A stretch of DNA of 29,638 nucleotides from an uncultured Eubacteriales bacterium (GCA_934256695.1 CAKQPE010000014.1:1-29638), one strand, 5' to 3'. Counted from the stretch's first letter, positions 1 through 7,124 are shown. Translations and numbers: made by a program. Notes: generated from the letters alone by a model not told the origin.

Positions 1-319
1 TTTCTTTAATTGCAGTGTTTTTTGTTTCATCGGAGCTGTCCGGGCTTTCGCCGGAGTCATTGCTTTTGGTGCTTGTATTTTGGTAGTATTCTTTTAGAGA
101 ACCGTTTTCCTTTTGGATATTATATTTTACGCCATTTGGGTTGGCATTTTTGTTTATATCCACAGTTTTTGCTTCTTCGTTTAAAAGCATGGCTTCGTTT
201 GCGGATCTTTGACGTTCTTGTTCACGTTTTGCACTTCTGCTGCCGGCAATACCTGCACCGAATGCGGTAATAAGCACAAGGCATGAAAATACAGCGGCAT
301 ATTTTTTTCGCTTTTTCAT
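1..319 (-). CDS. Exported or membrane-anchored protein, N-terminal part (runs off the left edge)
   Basis: Reading leftward from an ATG at 317-319, the frame is open to position 1, giving 106 residues of an incomplete protein. A good ribosome binding site (GGAGGTG) lies just upstream of the start. The N-terminus is a basic MKKRKK followed by a hydrophobic stretch of about 18 residues (AAVFSCLVLITAFGAGIAG), so it is a signal peptide or single membrane anchor. After it comes a charged, Gln/Glu/Arg-rich segment (residues about 30-50) that could be helical, then a Ser/Asp/Asn-rich low-complexity linker (about 75-100). This layout suits a cell-envelope protein with its functional domain further downstream, for example a peptidase or wall-binding protein, but that domain is outside the window and I do not assign a function. 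No lipobox is seen. Confidence 0.75.
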   Translation of the reverse strand, partial: MKKRKKYAAVFSCLVLITAFGAGIAGSRSAKREQERQRSANEAMLLNEEAKTVDINKNANPNGVKYNIQKENGSLKEYYQNTSTKSNDSGESPDSSDETKNTAIKE

Positions 320-481
320 AGTAAAACACCTCCGAAAGTATTATTGACTTTGCCTGAGATATTTATTCAATTATTTTTATACGTTGGAAAATATGCCGAG
401 ACAAAAGAAAAGACCCCATAATTTATTAAATTTTTTCTGCAAATGTTTTTTGTCCCATAAGAATGTTTATCGACAACAAAT

Positions 482-514
482 AAAACTACCATAAGCAATA
501 GTCATGGTAGTTTT
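482..514 (-). terminator. Hairpin terminator downstream of the DegV gene
   Basis: AAAACTACCAT (482-492) pairs perfectly with ATGGTAGTTTT (504-514) around an 11-base loop. In the minus direction it follows the degV-type stop codon (536-538) by about 20 bases and the distal arm ends in a T run. The flanking A and T tracts would let it work in both directions. Confidence 0.7.
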
Positions 515-535
515 ATAAAATCTTTAATCGGGTTT

Positions 536-1414
536 TTACTCTACTTCGTCAAGATTGAGCTTTTTTGTACAGGTAACAGCTAAAGCTCCGGCACCTATAT
601 GGCATGATATGCTTAATGAAAGAGGTGCGGTTTCTATACTGTGGTTAGGGAATTCGTTTAGAAGTTCAGCTTTAAATTCCTCGCACTCGGCTGTATCTGT
701 ACCGCTGTAGACAACGTGTATCCATACATTGTCTTTGTCTGTTTTAAATCTGTCTGATATATCGGAAAGAATAGCGTTTGTCATTATTTTTTTTGCTGAT
801 TTTTTTGTTCTTGCCTTAGAGAAGGAGTCAAGCTTTTCGCCCTGAATTTGAAGTATAGGCTTTATTTTTAAAAGAGAAGCCATAGCCGCTGCGGCAGGGG
901 TTATTCTTCCGCCTTTTTTAAGATATTTAAGTGTTTCCAGAGTTATATATATGCTTGAATCGAATTTAGTTTTTTCAAGATGATTTTTAATTCTGTTTCC
1001 GCTTATTCCGTTTTCTGCCATTTTCATTGCATCAAGAACGGATTGTTTCTGTGTTACGGATATTCTCTGGTTATTTACCACGTAAACCTTTCCGTTATAA
1101 TCATCTGAAAGCATAAGTGCTGTCTGGCAGGAACCGCTTAATCCACTTGACATAGGTATATGTACTATTTCGTCATATTCTTCAAGAAGTGAATCCCAAC
1201 AGTCGGTAATATCTGTAATTGACGGCTGGGAAGTGGATATGTCGGAGTCTTCTCCAAGATGTTTATAAAACTGCTCTTGTGTAAGGGTTATATCCTCAAG
1301 GAAAGTTTTGCCGTTTATTGTAAAAGGCATCGGTATTACGGTAATGCCAAGTTCTTTTGCTTCGCTTTGGGTAATTCCGCTGTTGCTGTCAGTTACAATA
1401 GCTGTTTTAGCCAT
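536..1414 (-). CDS. DegV family fatty-acid-binding protein
   Basis: The 292-residue product matches the DegV family in length and motifs. It has the N-terminal TDSNSGI (about residues 8-14), the ligand-loop PMSSGLSGSCQTA near residue 90, and a C-terminal domain with SCHIGAGALAV. Characterised family members bind a single long-chain fatty acid, and the FakB members hand it to the kinase FakA for phosphorylation. No fakA-like gene is in this window, so a FakB role is only inferred. The start is placed at the ATG at 1412-1414, because a longer frame beginning with TTG at 1427-1429 would use the GGAGGA ribosome binding site itself as coding sequence. It is a single-gene unit with its own promoter (TTGTTA/TATAAT) and terminator. 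Confidence 0.9.
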   Translation of the reverse strand: MAKTAIVTDSNSGITQSEAKELGITVIPMPFTINGKTFLEDITLTQEQFYKHLGEDSDISTSQPSITDITDCWDSLLEEYDEIVHIPMSSGLSGSCQTALMLSDDYNGKVYVVNNQRISVTQKQSVLDAMKMAENGISGNRIKNHLEKTKFDSSIYITLETLKYLKKGGRITPAAAAMASLLKIKPILQIQGEKLDSFSKARTKKSAKKIMTNAILSDISDRFKTDKDNVWIHVVYSGTDTAECEEFKAELLNEFPNHSIETAPLSLSISCHIGAGALAVTCTKKLNLDEVE

Positions 1415-1449
1415 TTTTCGTTCCTCCAATTATAAATAAAATATTCTGA

Positions 1450-1478
1450 ATTATACCATAAAATCAGCTTTCTAACAA
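1450..1478 (-). promoter_or_regulatory. Sigma-A-type promoter of the DegV gene
   Basis: On the minus strand TTGTTA (1473-1478) is followed after 17 bases by TATAAT (1450-1455), about 35 bases upstream of the chosen start codon. Confidence 0.65.
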
Positions 1479-1497
1479 CATAAGGGCAGTTTATAAT

Positions 1498-1735
1498 TAA
1501 AAATTTATCGAACTGAAACTATAACCACTCAGTCACTGCGTGACAGCTCCCCTTTCATGGGAGCCTTCCAAAATCGAAAGCCGTCCCTGAAAGGGAAGGT
1601 GGCAAACCGAAGGTTTGACGGAAGGGTTTTAGCCTTCTCTCGGGAGAAGGTGGCAAGCGTAGCTCGTTTTCGTAAAGCGAAAATTCCTGACCAAGAAAAC
1701 TGGCGGGATATTGGGGCAACGCCACAAGGCCTTTT
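1498..1735 (+). repeat. Composite palindromic repeat, copy 1 (A part plus a degenerate B end)
   Basis: It begins with AAATTTATCGAACTGA (1501-1516), the terminal sequence shared with other copies. The A-part block follows (CTCAGTCACTGCGTGACAG, then the CCCTGAAAGGGAAGGTGGCAA block and CTTCTCTCGGGAGAAGGTGGC), and then a decayed B end (TTGGGGCAACGCC, ACAAGGCCTT) at about 1711-1732. Small open frames on both strands here come from the repeat and are not genes. No right-hand terminal repeat was found. It fills most of the 410-base gap between the DegV gene and the enoate reductase gene. Confidence 0.75.
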
Positions 1736-1747
1736 GTTTTCATATCG

Positions 1748-1776
1748 TTGACAGGAATTTTCAATAATGATAAAAT
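1748..1776 (+). promoter_or_regulatory. Promoter of the enoate reductase-like gene
   Basis: TTGACA (1748-1753), a 17-base spacer and TAAAAT (1771-1776) make a near-consensus sigma-A promoter. It starts about 13 bases past the end of repeat copy 1 and lies about 66 bases upstream of the ATG. Confidence 0.7.
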
Positions 1777-1841
1777 TTTTTTGTAAGTATAGGGCTTTTA
1801 ATAAATAAAACACATAAGTTTTTAAGGGAGGCAAAAATTTT

Positions 1842-3782
1842 ATGGTGTATAATAAACTTTTTGAAAAAGGCAAAATCGGAAAGCTTACCGTAAAAAACAG
1901 AGGCGTTATGATGCCTATGGGTACTGTTTTTAGTGAGCCTGACGGTTCTGTAAACGAAAGAATAATAGAATACTATGCCGAAAGAGCAAAGGGCGGAATA
2001 GGTCTTATTATAAATGAATATACAGGTGTTGATGATGTAGACAGCATACCTACAACAAGAAATTTGAGAGCAAGCCGGCACTATCATGTGGCAGGTCTTG
2101 AAAGACTTGTTGAGGCTGTTCATAAATATGACTGTCTTATATTTGCACAGCTTCACCACGGCGGTGCAACATCAAAGCCGGCTCTTACAGGCAGACAGTC
2201 ACTTTCCGCAAGCAATGTGCCTGCCGCACCGGGAGCGCCGGAGCCGAGACCTATGACTGTTGAAGAAATAAAAGCTGTTGAAAAGAAATTTATAGATGCG
2301 GCTGTAAGATGCAAAATGGCAGGCTATGACGGAGTTGAGCTTCATGGGGCACATTCATATCTTCTTGCCGAATTTTTCAGCCCGTATTTTAACAAACGTA
2401 CAGACGAATACGGCGGAAGTCTTGAAAACCGTATGAGAATTATTGCCGAAATTATAGCCGGAATAAGAAAAGAACTTGGAAATGATTTCCCTATTTCCGT
2501 GCGTATCTGCGGTGATGAAATGACGCCCGGTATGCTTACTCTTGAAGAAGGTCTTGAAATAGGAAAATATCTCGAAGGTCTCGGAATAGATGTTATCAAT
2601 ATTTCAAACGGAAGCTCACAGAACGGCAATGCCAACTGTGACCCATATTCCTACAGACCGGGCTGGAAAAAGCACGTTGCAAAGGCATTTAAAGAGACTT
2701 TGAACATACCTGTAATTGCAACAAACACAATAAAGAACCCTGACTTTGCGGAGCAGATGCTTGAAGAAGGCGTGTGTGATTTTGTAGGTCTTGGACGTTC
2801 ACAGTTTGCCGATCCTGAATTTATGAAGAAGGCAAAAGAAGGCAGACCAGACGAAATAAGACAGTGTATCGGCTGTATGTTCTGCCGTGAAAGACTTATA
2901 CCTATGGATATGCCTGTAATGTGCAGTGTAAACCCTCGTCTCGGCTGTGAATATATTTATAAGGAATACAAGAAAAACGGAAACGGCAGACCTGCGGCGG
3001 TAATAGGCGGCGGCCCTGCGGGAATGGAGGCTGCAAGAGTTCTTGCGGAAAGAGGCTTTGACGTAACATTATTTGAAAAAGAAGGTTTCCTTGGCGGTGC
3101 GTTAAACGTAGCGGATAAGCCTAAGTTTAAGGACTGCATTGACACACTTACAAGAACAATGGAGACACAGATAAGAAAGCTTGGTGTAAAGACTGTTCTC
3201 GGTGTTGAGGCTACACCTGAAACGGTTAAAAAACTTAATCCTGTTGTTGTTTTTGTTGCCTGTGGTGCAAAGCCTGTTGTGCCTAACATTGAAGGTGTTG
3301 ACGGAAAGAATGTTGCCGTTGCAGACGATATTATAACAGGCAAGGTTAAAGCCGGAAAGAAAGCCGCAATTATAGGTACAGGTCTTACTGCACTTGAGGC
3401 TGCGGAAACTATGCTTGAACAGGGTGTGGAAGTAACAATAATAGGCAGAAGCGAGAAAGTCGGCAGAGGAGTATTCCCTGTTATATTAAACGATGTGCTT
3501 TCAAGAGTAAACAGCTATAAGCCTGAATATATGTTTAACCAGAACACAAACAAGATTACGGAAAGCGGTGTTGTTGTAACAGACAAGGCTACAGGGAAAG
3601 AAAAGCTTGTTGAGGCAGATACGGTTGTTCTTGCAATAGGCATAACACCTAAGAAGGACATTGTGGAAGCATTCGAGAAAGAGTTTGACAACGTAATAGC
3701 TATCGGTGATGCTCTCAAAGGCGGAAGAATACACAACGCAACAAAGGACGGTTTCACAAAGGCTTTTGCTTTTGATAACTGA
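1842..3782 (+). CDS. NADH:flavin oxidoreductase of the 2-enoate reductase / Old Yellow Enzyme family
   Basis: The 646-residue product has the full three-part layout of clostridial 2-enoate reductases. Residues about 1-335 form an Old Yellow Enzyme FMN barrel, with the HGAHSYLLAEFFSP and NKRTDEYGGSLENR motifs. A cysteine cluster (C342, C345, C348, C361) is set up to bind a [4Fe-4S] centre. Residues about 384-646 form a FAD/NAD(P)H domain with GGGPAG (389-394) and a second dinucleotide motif GTGLTALEAAE near 513. Characterised relatives (enoate reductase, 2,4-dienoyl-CoA reductase, BaiCD/BaiH, cinnamate reductase) reduce an activated C=C bond with NADH. The substrate here cannot be told from sequence. 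The cysteines and nucleotide motifs are intact, so it should be active. AAGGGAGG precedes the ATG. It is a single gene with its own promoter and terminator, and is probably cytoplasmic. Confidence 0.92.
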   Translation: MVYNKLFEKGKIGKLTVKNRGVMMPMGTVFSEPDGSVNERIIEYYAERAKGGIGLIINEYTGVDDVDSIPTTRNLRASRHYHVAGLERLVEAVHKYDCLIFAQLHHGGATSKPALTGRQSLSASNVPAAPGAPEPRPMTVEEIKAVEKKFIDAAVRCKMAGYDGVELHGAHSYLLAEFFSPYFNKRTDEYGGSLENRMRIIAEIIAGIRKELGNDFPISVRICGDEMTPGMLTLEEGLEIGKYLEGLGIDVINISNGSSQNGNANCDPYSYRPGWKKHVAKAFKETLNIPVIATNTIKNPDFAEQMLEEGVCDFVGLGRSQFADPEFMKKAKEGRPDEIRQCIGCMFCRERLIPMDMPVMCSVNPRLGCEYIYKEYKKNGNGRPAAVIGGGPAGMEAARVLAERGFDVTLFEKEGFLGGALNVADKPKFKDCIDTLTRTMETQIRKLGVKTVLGVEATPETVKKLNPVVVFVACGAKPVVPNIEGVDGKNVAVADDIITGKVKAGKKAAIIGTGLTALEAAETMLEQGVEVTIIGRSEKVGRGVFPVILNDVLSRVNSYKPEYMFNQNTNKITESGVVVTDKATGKEKLVEADTVVLAIGITPKKDIVEAFEKEFDNVIAIGDALKGGRIHNATKDGFTKAFAFDN

Positions 3783-3804
3783 GAATAAAAATATAAACTT
3801 TAAT

Positions 3805-3833
3805 AAAAAGCGTACCGTTTAGGTACGCTTTTT
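3805..3833 (+). terminator. Intrinsic terminator of the enoate reductase-like gene
   Basis: AAAAAGCGTACC (3805-3816) and GGTACGCTTTTT (3822-3833) pair perfectly around a 5-base loop, 23 bases after the stop codon, and end in a T run. Confidence 0.9.
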
Positions 3834-3853
3834 TGGTTTATATAATCAGAAGC

Positions 3854-4022
3854 AAATATAAATTTATCGGACTAAGACCGTGGGACTCTGTCCCACACCC
3901 TGTGATTAAGGAACCGCAAAGATAGATGCGGCAGGCGGAGCCTGATTTGCGAAGCAAATTTCCTGACCATGAAAAAAATCGAGTAAAACTTTTAATAAAA
4001 TACCGTGACAAGTCACGGTATT
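3854..4022 (-). repeat. B-type repeat, copy 2, with terminal sequence and an internal interruption
   Basis: In minus-element orientation it starts with the terminal sequence AAATATAAATTTATCGGA (3854-3871). The first B hairpin follows (GTGGGACTCTGTCCCAC, 3880-3896), then CCCTG. About 63 unrelated bases (3903-3965) intervene before the B sequence resumes as CCTGACC...AAAACTTTT and ends in the hairpin ATACCGTGAC/GTCACGGTAT (about 3996-4021). The interruption has small palindromes of its own, such as ATTTGCGAAGCAAAT, and is flanked by CCTG on both sides. Confidence 0.7.
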
Positions 4023-4030
4023 TTGAGATT

Positions 4031-4363
4031 AAGTATAAATTTGCTACTAATAAGCCATCCCTGAAAGGAAAGGTGGCACAGCAAAGCTGTGACAGAAAGG
4101 TTTAAGCCTTCTCCTGGGAGAAGGTGCTGAAGCCGCAGGCGAAGCGGATGAGGGCTAAGTATAATAAACTATAAAAAGCCATAACTTATAATCAAAACAA
4201 TCCCTCATCCGTCACTTCGTGACACCTTCCCCAAAGGGAAGGCTTAAAAGACTGCAATTTTAAAATTCTTCCGAAAAATGCAATGTAATTGCATTTTAAT
4301 AAAAGTTTCGCTCAATCCTTTTCAAAGGCTTGTCAGGGTGTTGGGGCAACGCTCCAAGGTCTT
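4031..4363 (+). repeat. Composite palindromic repeat, copy 3 (A and B parts), running into the exporter stop codon
   Basis: It starts with a diverged terminal sequence (AAGTATAAATTT, 4031-4042). The two A halves follow: CCTTCTCCTGGGAGAAGG...CGGATGAGGG (about 4108-4155) and its inverted partner CCCTCATCCGTCACTTCGTG...GGGAAGGCTT (about 4202-4247). The B part is 4271-4363, with hairpins ATGCAATGTAATTGCAT, CCTTTTCAAAGG and TTGGGGCAACGCTCCAA. The last T of the B part (4363) is also the first paired base of the exporter stop codon on the minus strand. Confidence 0.8.
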
Positions 4364-5226
4364 CAGTTTTCCGTTTCACCCTTTGGCAGACCTTCCTCCA
4401 TAAATACGGCGGCAAATATAAGCACGGCACCGATTATTATTCGTAAAGTAATATGCTCGTTAAGGACAAGCACGGAAAATATCGTGCAGAATATACTCTC
4501 GGTGGAAAGTATAATTGAGCCTTTGGCAGGGCTTGTATGTGGCATTGCAAGGTTTTTTAATGCAAAGCATACAACAGAGGAAACAACGGCATTATATGCA
4601 ATAGCCGCTCCGCCTACAATATTTATTGCCGAATGTGAGCCTTCTATAATATATCCGCCGAAGGAAAGAATGGCTATGGAAATAAACTGGAAAAATGTCA
4701 TCTGCATAATGGGACAATCTTTTTTGAGATACGAAAGCATTATAGCATTTACCGCAACACATAAACCGCTTATTATGGCAAAACTATCGCCGATGTTTAT
4801 TGTAAAATTGCTTTTAAGGCTCATAAAGCCTACACCTGCCATAGTTATAAATGCGGCAATTATGGTATGCATATGCGGAGTCTTTTTCTTGATTGCCCAG
4901 TTGATAAGGGGTACGGCAACAACCGTTACCGACAAAAGAAAGGCAACCTTTGACGGCTGTGACTTGCTTACGGCAAGAAGCTCGAAGGCGTAGCTTGCAA
5001 AGTTTATTATTCCGAGAAGAAGTCCGTTTATTACGGCAGTTTTGTTTATGGGAAACATGGATTTTCCGAAAACTATAAATATAATTATTGCCGAAGGGAA
5101 AAATCTGAAAAACATCATCTGAAATGTTTTTATATTTTCACTATAGGCTATGTTTGTAAATATTATGCTCATCCCCCAAAGAGCGGCAGCTAAAAACAAA
5201 AATAAATCCGCTTTTTTCTCACTCAT
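4363..5226 (-). CDS. EamA/DMT-family transporter
   Basis: The 287-residue product is almost entirely hydrophobic, with about ten predicted membrane helices arranged as two EamA repeats (roughly residues 5-135 and 145-280). This is the normal size and layout of drug/metabolite-transporter exporters. Recognisable features are the N-terminal FLFLAAALWGMSIIFTNIA, the helix-4 region FELLAVSKSQPSKVAFLLS and the final helix IIIGAVLIFAAVFME. The substrate is unknown; family members export amino acids, metabolites or drugs. The ATG at 5224-5226 has a GGGAGGT ribosome binding site and a clear upstream promoter. The stop codon (TGA, 4363-4365) sits on the boundary of repeat copy 3, so the last residues (about PKGETEN) may have been altered by the repeat's arrival. 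Confidence 0.88.
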   Translation of the reverse strand: MSEKKADLFLFLAAALWGMSIIFTNIAYSENIKTFQMMFFRFFPSAIIIFIVFGKSMFPINKTAVINGLLLGIINFASYAFELLAVSKSQPSKVAFLLSVTVVAVPLINWAIKKKTPHMHTIIAAFITMAGVGFMSLKSNFTINIGDSFAIISGLCVAVNAIMLSYLKKDCPIMQMTFFQFISIAILSFGGYIIEGSHSAINIVGGAAIAYNAVVSSVVCFALKNLAMPHTSPAKGSIILSTESIFCTIFSVLVLNEHITLRIIIGAVLIFAAVFMEEGLPKGETEN

Positions 5227-5276
5227 TTTTTATTTTACCTCCCTAAAATATAACCATTGATTTTGTGGCAAAATAT

Positions 5277-5307
5277 ATTATAAACACTGAAGCTGAGATA
5301 GTGTCAA
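5277..5307 (-). promoter_or_regulatory. Promoter of the EamA transporter gene
   Basis: On the minus strand consensus TTGACA (5302-5307) and TATAAT (5277-5282) are separated by 19 bases, about 50 bases upstream of the start codon. The rest of 5227-5607 is very AT-rich, and I see no further gene or structured RNA in it. Confidence 0.6.
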
Positions 5308-5607
5308 CAAAAAAATATGCATTGTAAAATAAATTGTTTTAAATGTTATTTGTTTCAGTTGACGTTAAAATGTAATGTATTTGTGTGAATTAAATAAAAA
5401 AATAATTTATTTACATATGAGAATATGCTATTTTTAAAATATATACTTTAAAAGAGAATATATAGTGTCAAAAATTAACAATAAATATCAAATTTTAATG
5501 TTATTTATGCATATACATATAAAAAATAAGTGCAAGTGATGGTTTTTATTTACCCATTAATATAGTAGTTTATAAAATTTTATATTTTTTATAAAAGGGA
5601 GGTTTTT

Positions 5608-6040
5608 ATGAAACGATTCAAAAAGCTTATATCTGTAGTTTTAGCGGTTGCAACCGTGGTAAGCTTAACTGCCTGCGGTTCCGGCTCGTCTTCTTCCGGA
5701 GGAAGTGCAACGGCAGGATCCGAAAGCAGATGTAAATGTGTTTTTCAGCGGCTGCGGAGCAGTATACAACAATCCGGAACTTACTAAAACAGCTAAAAGG
5801 GCAGTTGAAAACATAGTGGGAAAAGAAAATAATTTATATGTCGAGCGGTCGGGGATAAATGAGGATTTTTCGCACTATAGAAAGATTGCACCGAGTGTGT
5901 TTGCTTTTGTCGGCTGCAAAAGAAACAGTATACAGCAGTACGGACTGCATTCGCCGAAATTTAATATAGATGAAAATGCACTTGCTGTTGCGGCTGCAAT
6001 ATATGCAGAATTTGCAGTACAATTTCTTACGGATATGTAA
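5608..6040 (+). pseudogene. Gene remnant: lipoprotein signal joined out of frame to the C-terminus of an M20-type amidohydrolase
   Basis: An ATG at 5608 with an ideal GGGAGG ribosome binding site starts a typical lipoprotein leader (MKRFKKLISVVLAVATVVSL, then TACGSGSSSSGG). The frame stops at 5785-5787 after 59 residues. From about 5717 the +1 frame instead encodes about 105 residues with the tail of an M20-family amidohydrolase/carboxypeptidase: DVNVFFSGCGAVYNNPEL, NEDFSHY (the catalytic-domain ED pair) and YGLHSPKFNIDENAL (the HSPxF metal-ligand region), ending at a TAA at 6038-6040. The N-terminal two-thirds of the peptidase, with most metal ligands, is missing. The simplest reading is a deletion that fused the start of a solute-binding lipoprotein gene to the end of a neighbouring amidohydrolase gene. 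The product is very unlikely to be an active enzyme. Confidence 0.8.
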
Positions 6041-6051
6041 CAGTGCTTTTA

Positions 6052-6081
6052 TTGACACATCAGACAGCCTTGGTTTATTAT
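6052..6081 (+). promoter_or_regulatory. Promoter of the HAD phosphatase gene
   Basis: TTGACA (6052-6057) is followed after 18 bases by TATTAT (6076-6081), about 87 bases upstream of the ATG and just after the amidohydrolase remnant ends. Confidence 0.55.
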
Positions 6082-6167
6082 ATAGCAATAGAATATTCAA
6101 AAATATCTGCTTATTTGGTGGGTAAGAATATTGGCTGATGCTTTAATAAATTGAAAGGGAACAAAAA

Positions 6168-6821
6168 ATGGAAAAACTTAAATATGATGTAGTTCTTTTT
6201 GACTTAGACGGTACTCTTACAGATTCGATAGAAGGAATAGTAAATGCAGTGTGCTTTGCCTGCAGAAGGCTTGGACTACGTATACCTACACAAGATGAGC
6301 TTTTGGAATTTATAGGCCCGCCTATGACTCTTTCTTTCAGTACACATTTTGGGCTGAAAGGCGAAACACTTGAAAAGGCGATAGATTATTATCACGAATA
6401 CTATACGGAAAAAGGCTGGGCGGAAAATAAGCTTATAGACGGTATTGTGCCTATGCTTGAAAACCTTAAAGCCAAAGGTAAAAAAATGGCACTCTGTACC
6501 AATAAGCCTGAGCATTATGCAAAACAGATAATGGAGCTTTTTGATATTGCCAAATATATGGATTTTATAGGCGGCAGCAGTGCTGAAGCAGACAGAATGG
6601 TTAAATGGAAGGTAATTCAGTATACTGTAGATATGCTTGGTGTTGATAAATCCGAAGCTGTAATGGTAGGTGACAGACACTATGATGTTGAAGGTGCACA
6701 GACTGTAGGTATTAAGACAATAGGAGTTACTTTTGTTGGCTATGGCTCTAAAGAGGAGCTTGAAAACGCAGGTGCAATAGCTGTTGTTAATACACCGCAG
6801 GAACTTTCCGAATTGTTTTAA
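6168..6821 (+). CDS. HAD-superfamily phosphatase, phosphoglycolate-phosphatase-like
   Basis: The 217-residue product carries all HAD motifs: DLDGTLTDS (residues 12-20, nucleophile D12 and acid/base D14), LCTNKP near residue 109, a lysine before the last motif (MVKWKVIQ), and MVGDRHYDVEGA near 165. The insertion between motifs I and II is a helical C1 cap, as in phosphoglycolate phosphatase (Gph) and the pyrophosphatase PpaX, and the length is typical. Substrate specificity cannot be read from the sequence; a small phosphorylated metabolite or PPi is expected. A GAAAGGGAAC ribosome binding site precedes the ATG. The stop codon is 13 bases from the next small gene, so the two are likely co-transcribed. 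Confidence 0.9.
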   Translation: MEKLKYDVVLFDLDGTLTDSIEGIVNAVCFACRRLGLRIPTQDELLEFIGPPMTLSFSTHFGLKGETLEKAIDYYHEYYTEKGWAENKLIDGIVPMLENLKAKGKKMALCTNKPEHYAKQIMELFDIAKYMDFIGGSSAEADRMVKWKVIQYTVDMLGVDKSEAVMVGDRHYDVEGAQTVGIKTIGVTFVGYGSKEELENAGAIAVVNTPQELSELF

Positions 6822-6834
6822 GGAGGAGTTTTGT

Positions 6835-6984
6835 ATGCAGATGCGACTGGTAGATATGATAGATGCTCTTATTACGTTTTATGAATCTGTTGGATATGAG
6901 GATTTTTACGAGAGAGAAATAGAAGGTCAGGATCCGGAAACCATACGTGACCTTTACGAAACAACATTTGAGAATATACTGTAA
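6835..6984 (+). CDS. Small acidic protein, 49 residues, unknown function
   Basis: A 50-codon frame starts with ATG at 6835, preceded by a very strong AAGGAGGA ribosome binding site 7 bases upstream. It follows the HAD phosphatase gene by 13 bases. The product (starts MQMRLVDMIDALITFYESVG, ends DLYETTFENIL) is strongly acidic, with no signal peptide, cysteine or long hydrophobic stretch. It is probably mostly helical and cytoplasmic. The strong ribosome binding site, the tight spacing and a protein-like composition argue for a real gene. I do not recognise the family. A B-type repeat starts directly at its stop codon and probably forms its terminator. Confidence 0.7.
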   Translation: MQMRLVDMIDALITFYESVGYEDFYEREIEGQDPETIRDLYETTFENIL

Positions 6985-7076
6985 AAAACCTTGGGGTTTC
7001 ACCCCAAACCCTGACCAACTTTTGAAAAGTTGGATTAAAACTTTTATCAAACCGCAATTACATTGCGGTTTTCGGG
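6985..7076 (-). repeat. B-type repeat, copy 4, directly after the 49-residue gene
   Basis: It starts at the base after the TAA stop and contains three hairpins: TTGGGGTTTCACCCCAA (6991-7007), CCAACTTTTGAAAAGTTGG (7015-7033) and AAACCGCAATTACATTGCGGTTT (about 7049-7071). They are separated by the conserved spacer AAAACTTTTATC. It is oriented with the upstream gene, so the transcript would fold all three hairpins in its 3' UTR. No A part or terminal AAATATAAATTTAT sequence is attached. Confidence 0.8.
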
Positions 7077-7097
7077 AAAAGAAAATAATTTAATCCT

Positions 7098-7124
7098 AAA
7101 TCACGTGGCGTTGTCATGTGATTT
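7098..7124 (+). terminator. Possible terminator hairpin before the metallophosphoesterase gene
   Basis: AAATCACGTG (7098-7107) pairs with CATGTGATTT (7115-7124) with one G:T pair, around a 7-base loop, and is followed by TTATTCTT. It lies downstream of copy 4 of the B repeat. Confidence 0.5.

Noticed and set aside
1412..1429. A longer start (TTG at 1427-1429) for the DegV gene
   Set aside because: It would make the GGAGGA ribosome binding site part of the coding sequence; the ATG at 1414 is correctly spaced from it.
1529..1873. Several overlapping open frames on both strands inside the repeat (also 17272-17454 and 29130-29330)
   Set aside because: They consist of translated palindromic repeat, have no suitable ribosome binding site, and recur wherever the repeat occurs.
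4289..4993. A 234-codon plus-strand frame
   Set aside because: It is antisense to the EamA transporter, starts in the repeat, and its translation shows no family features.
5227..5607. A small RNA or riboswitch in the AT-rich gap before the broken lipoprotein gene
   Set aside because: Apart from the promoter of the transporter gene there is no convincing stem set or conserved-looking block.
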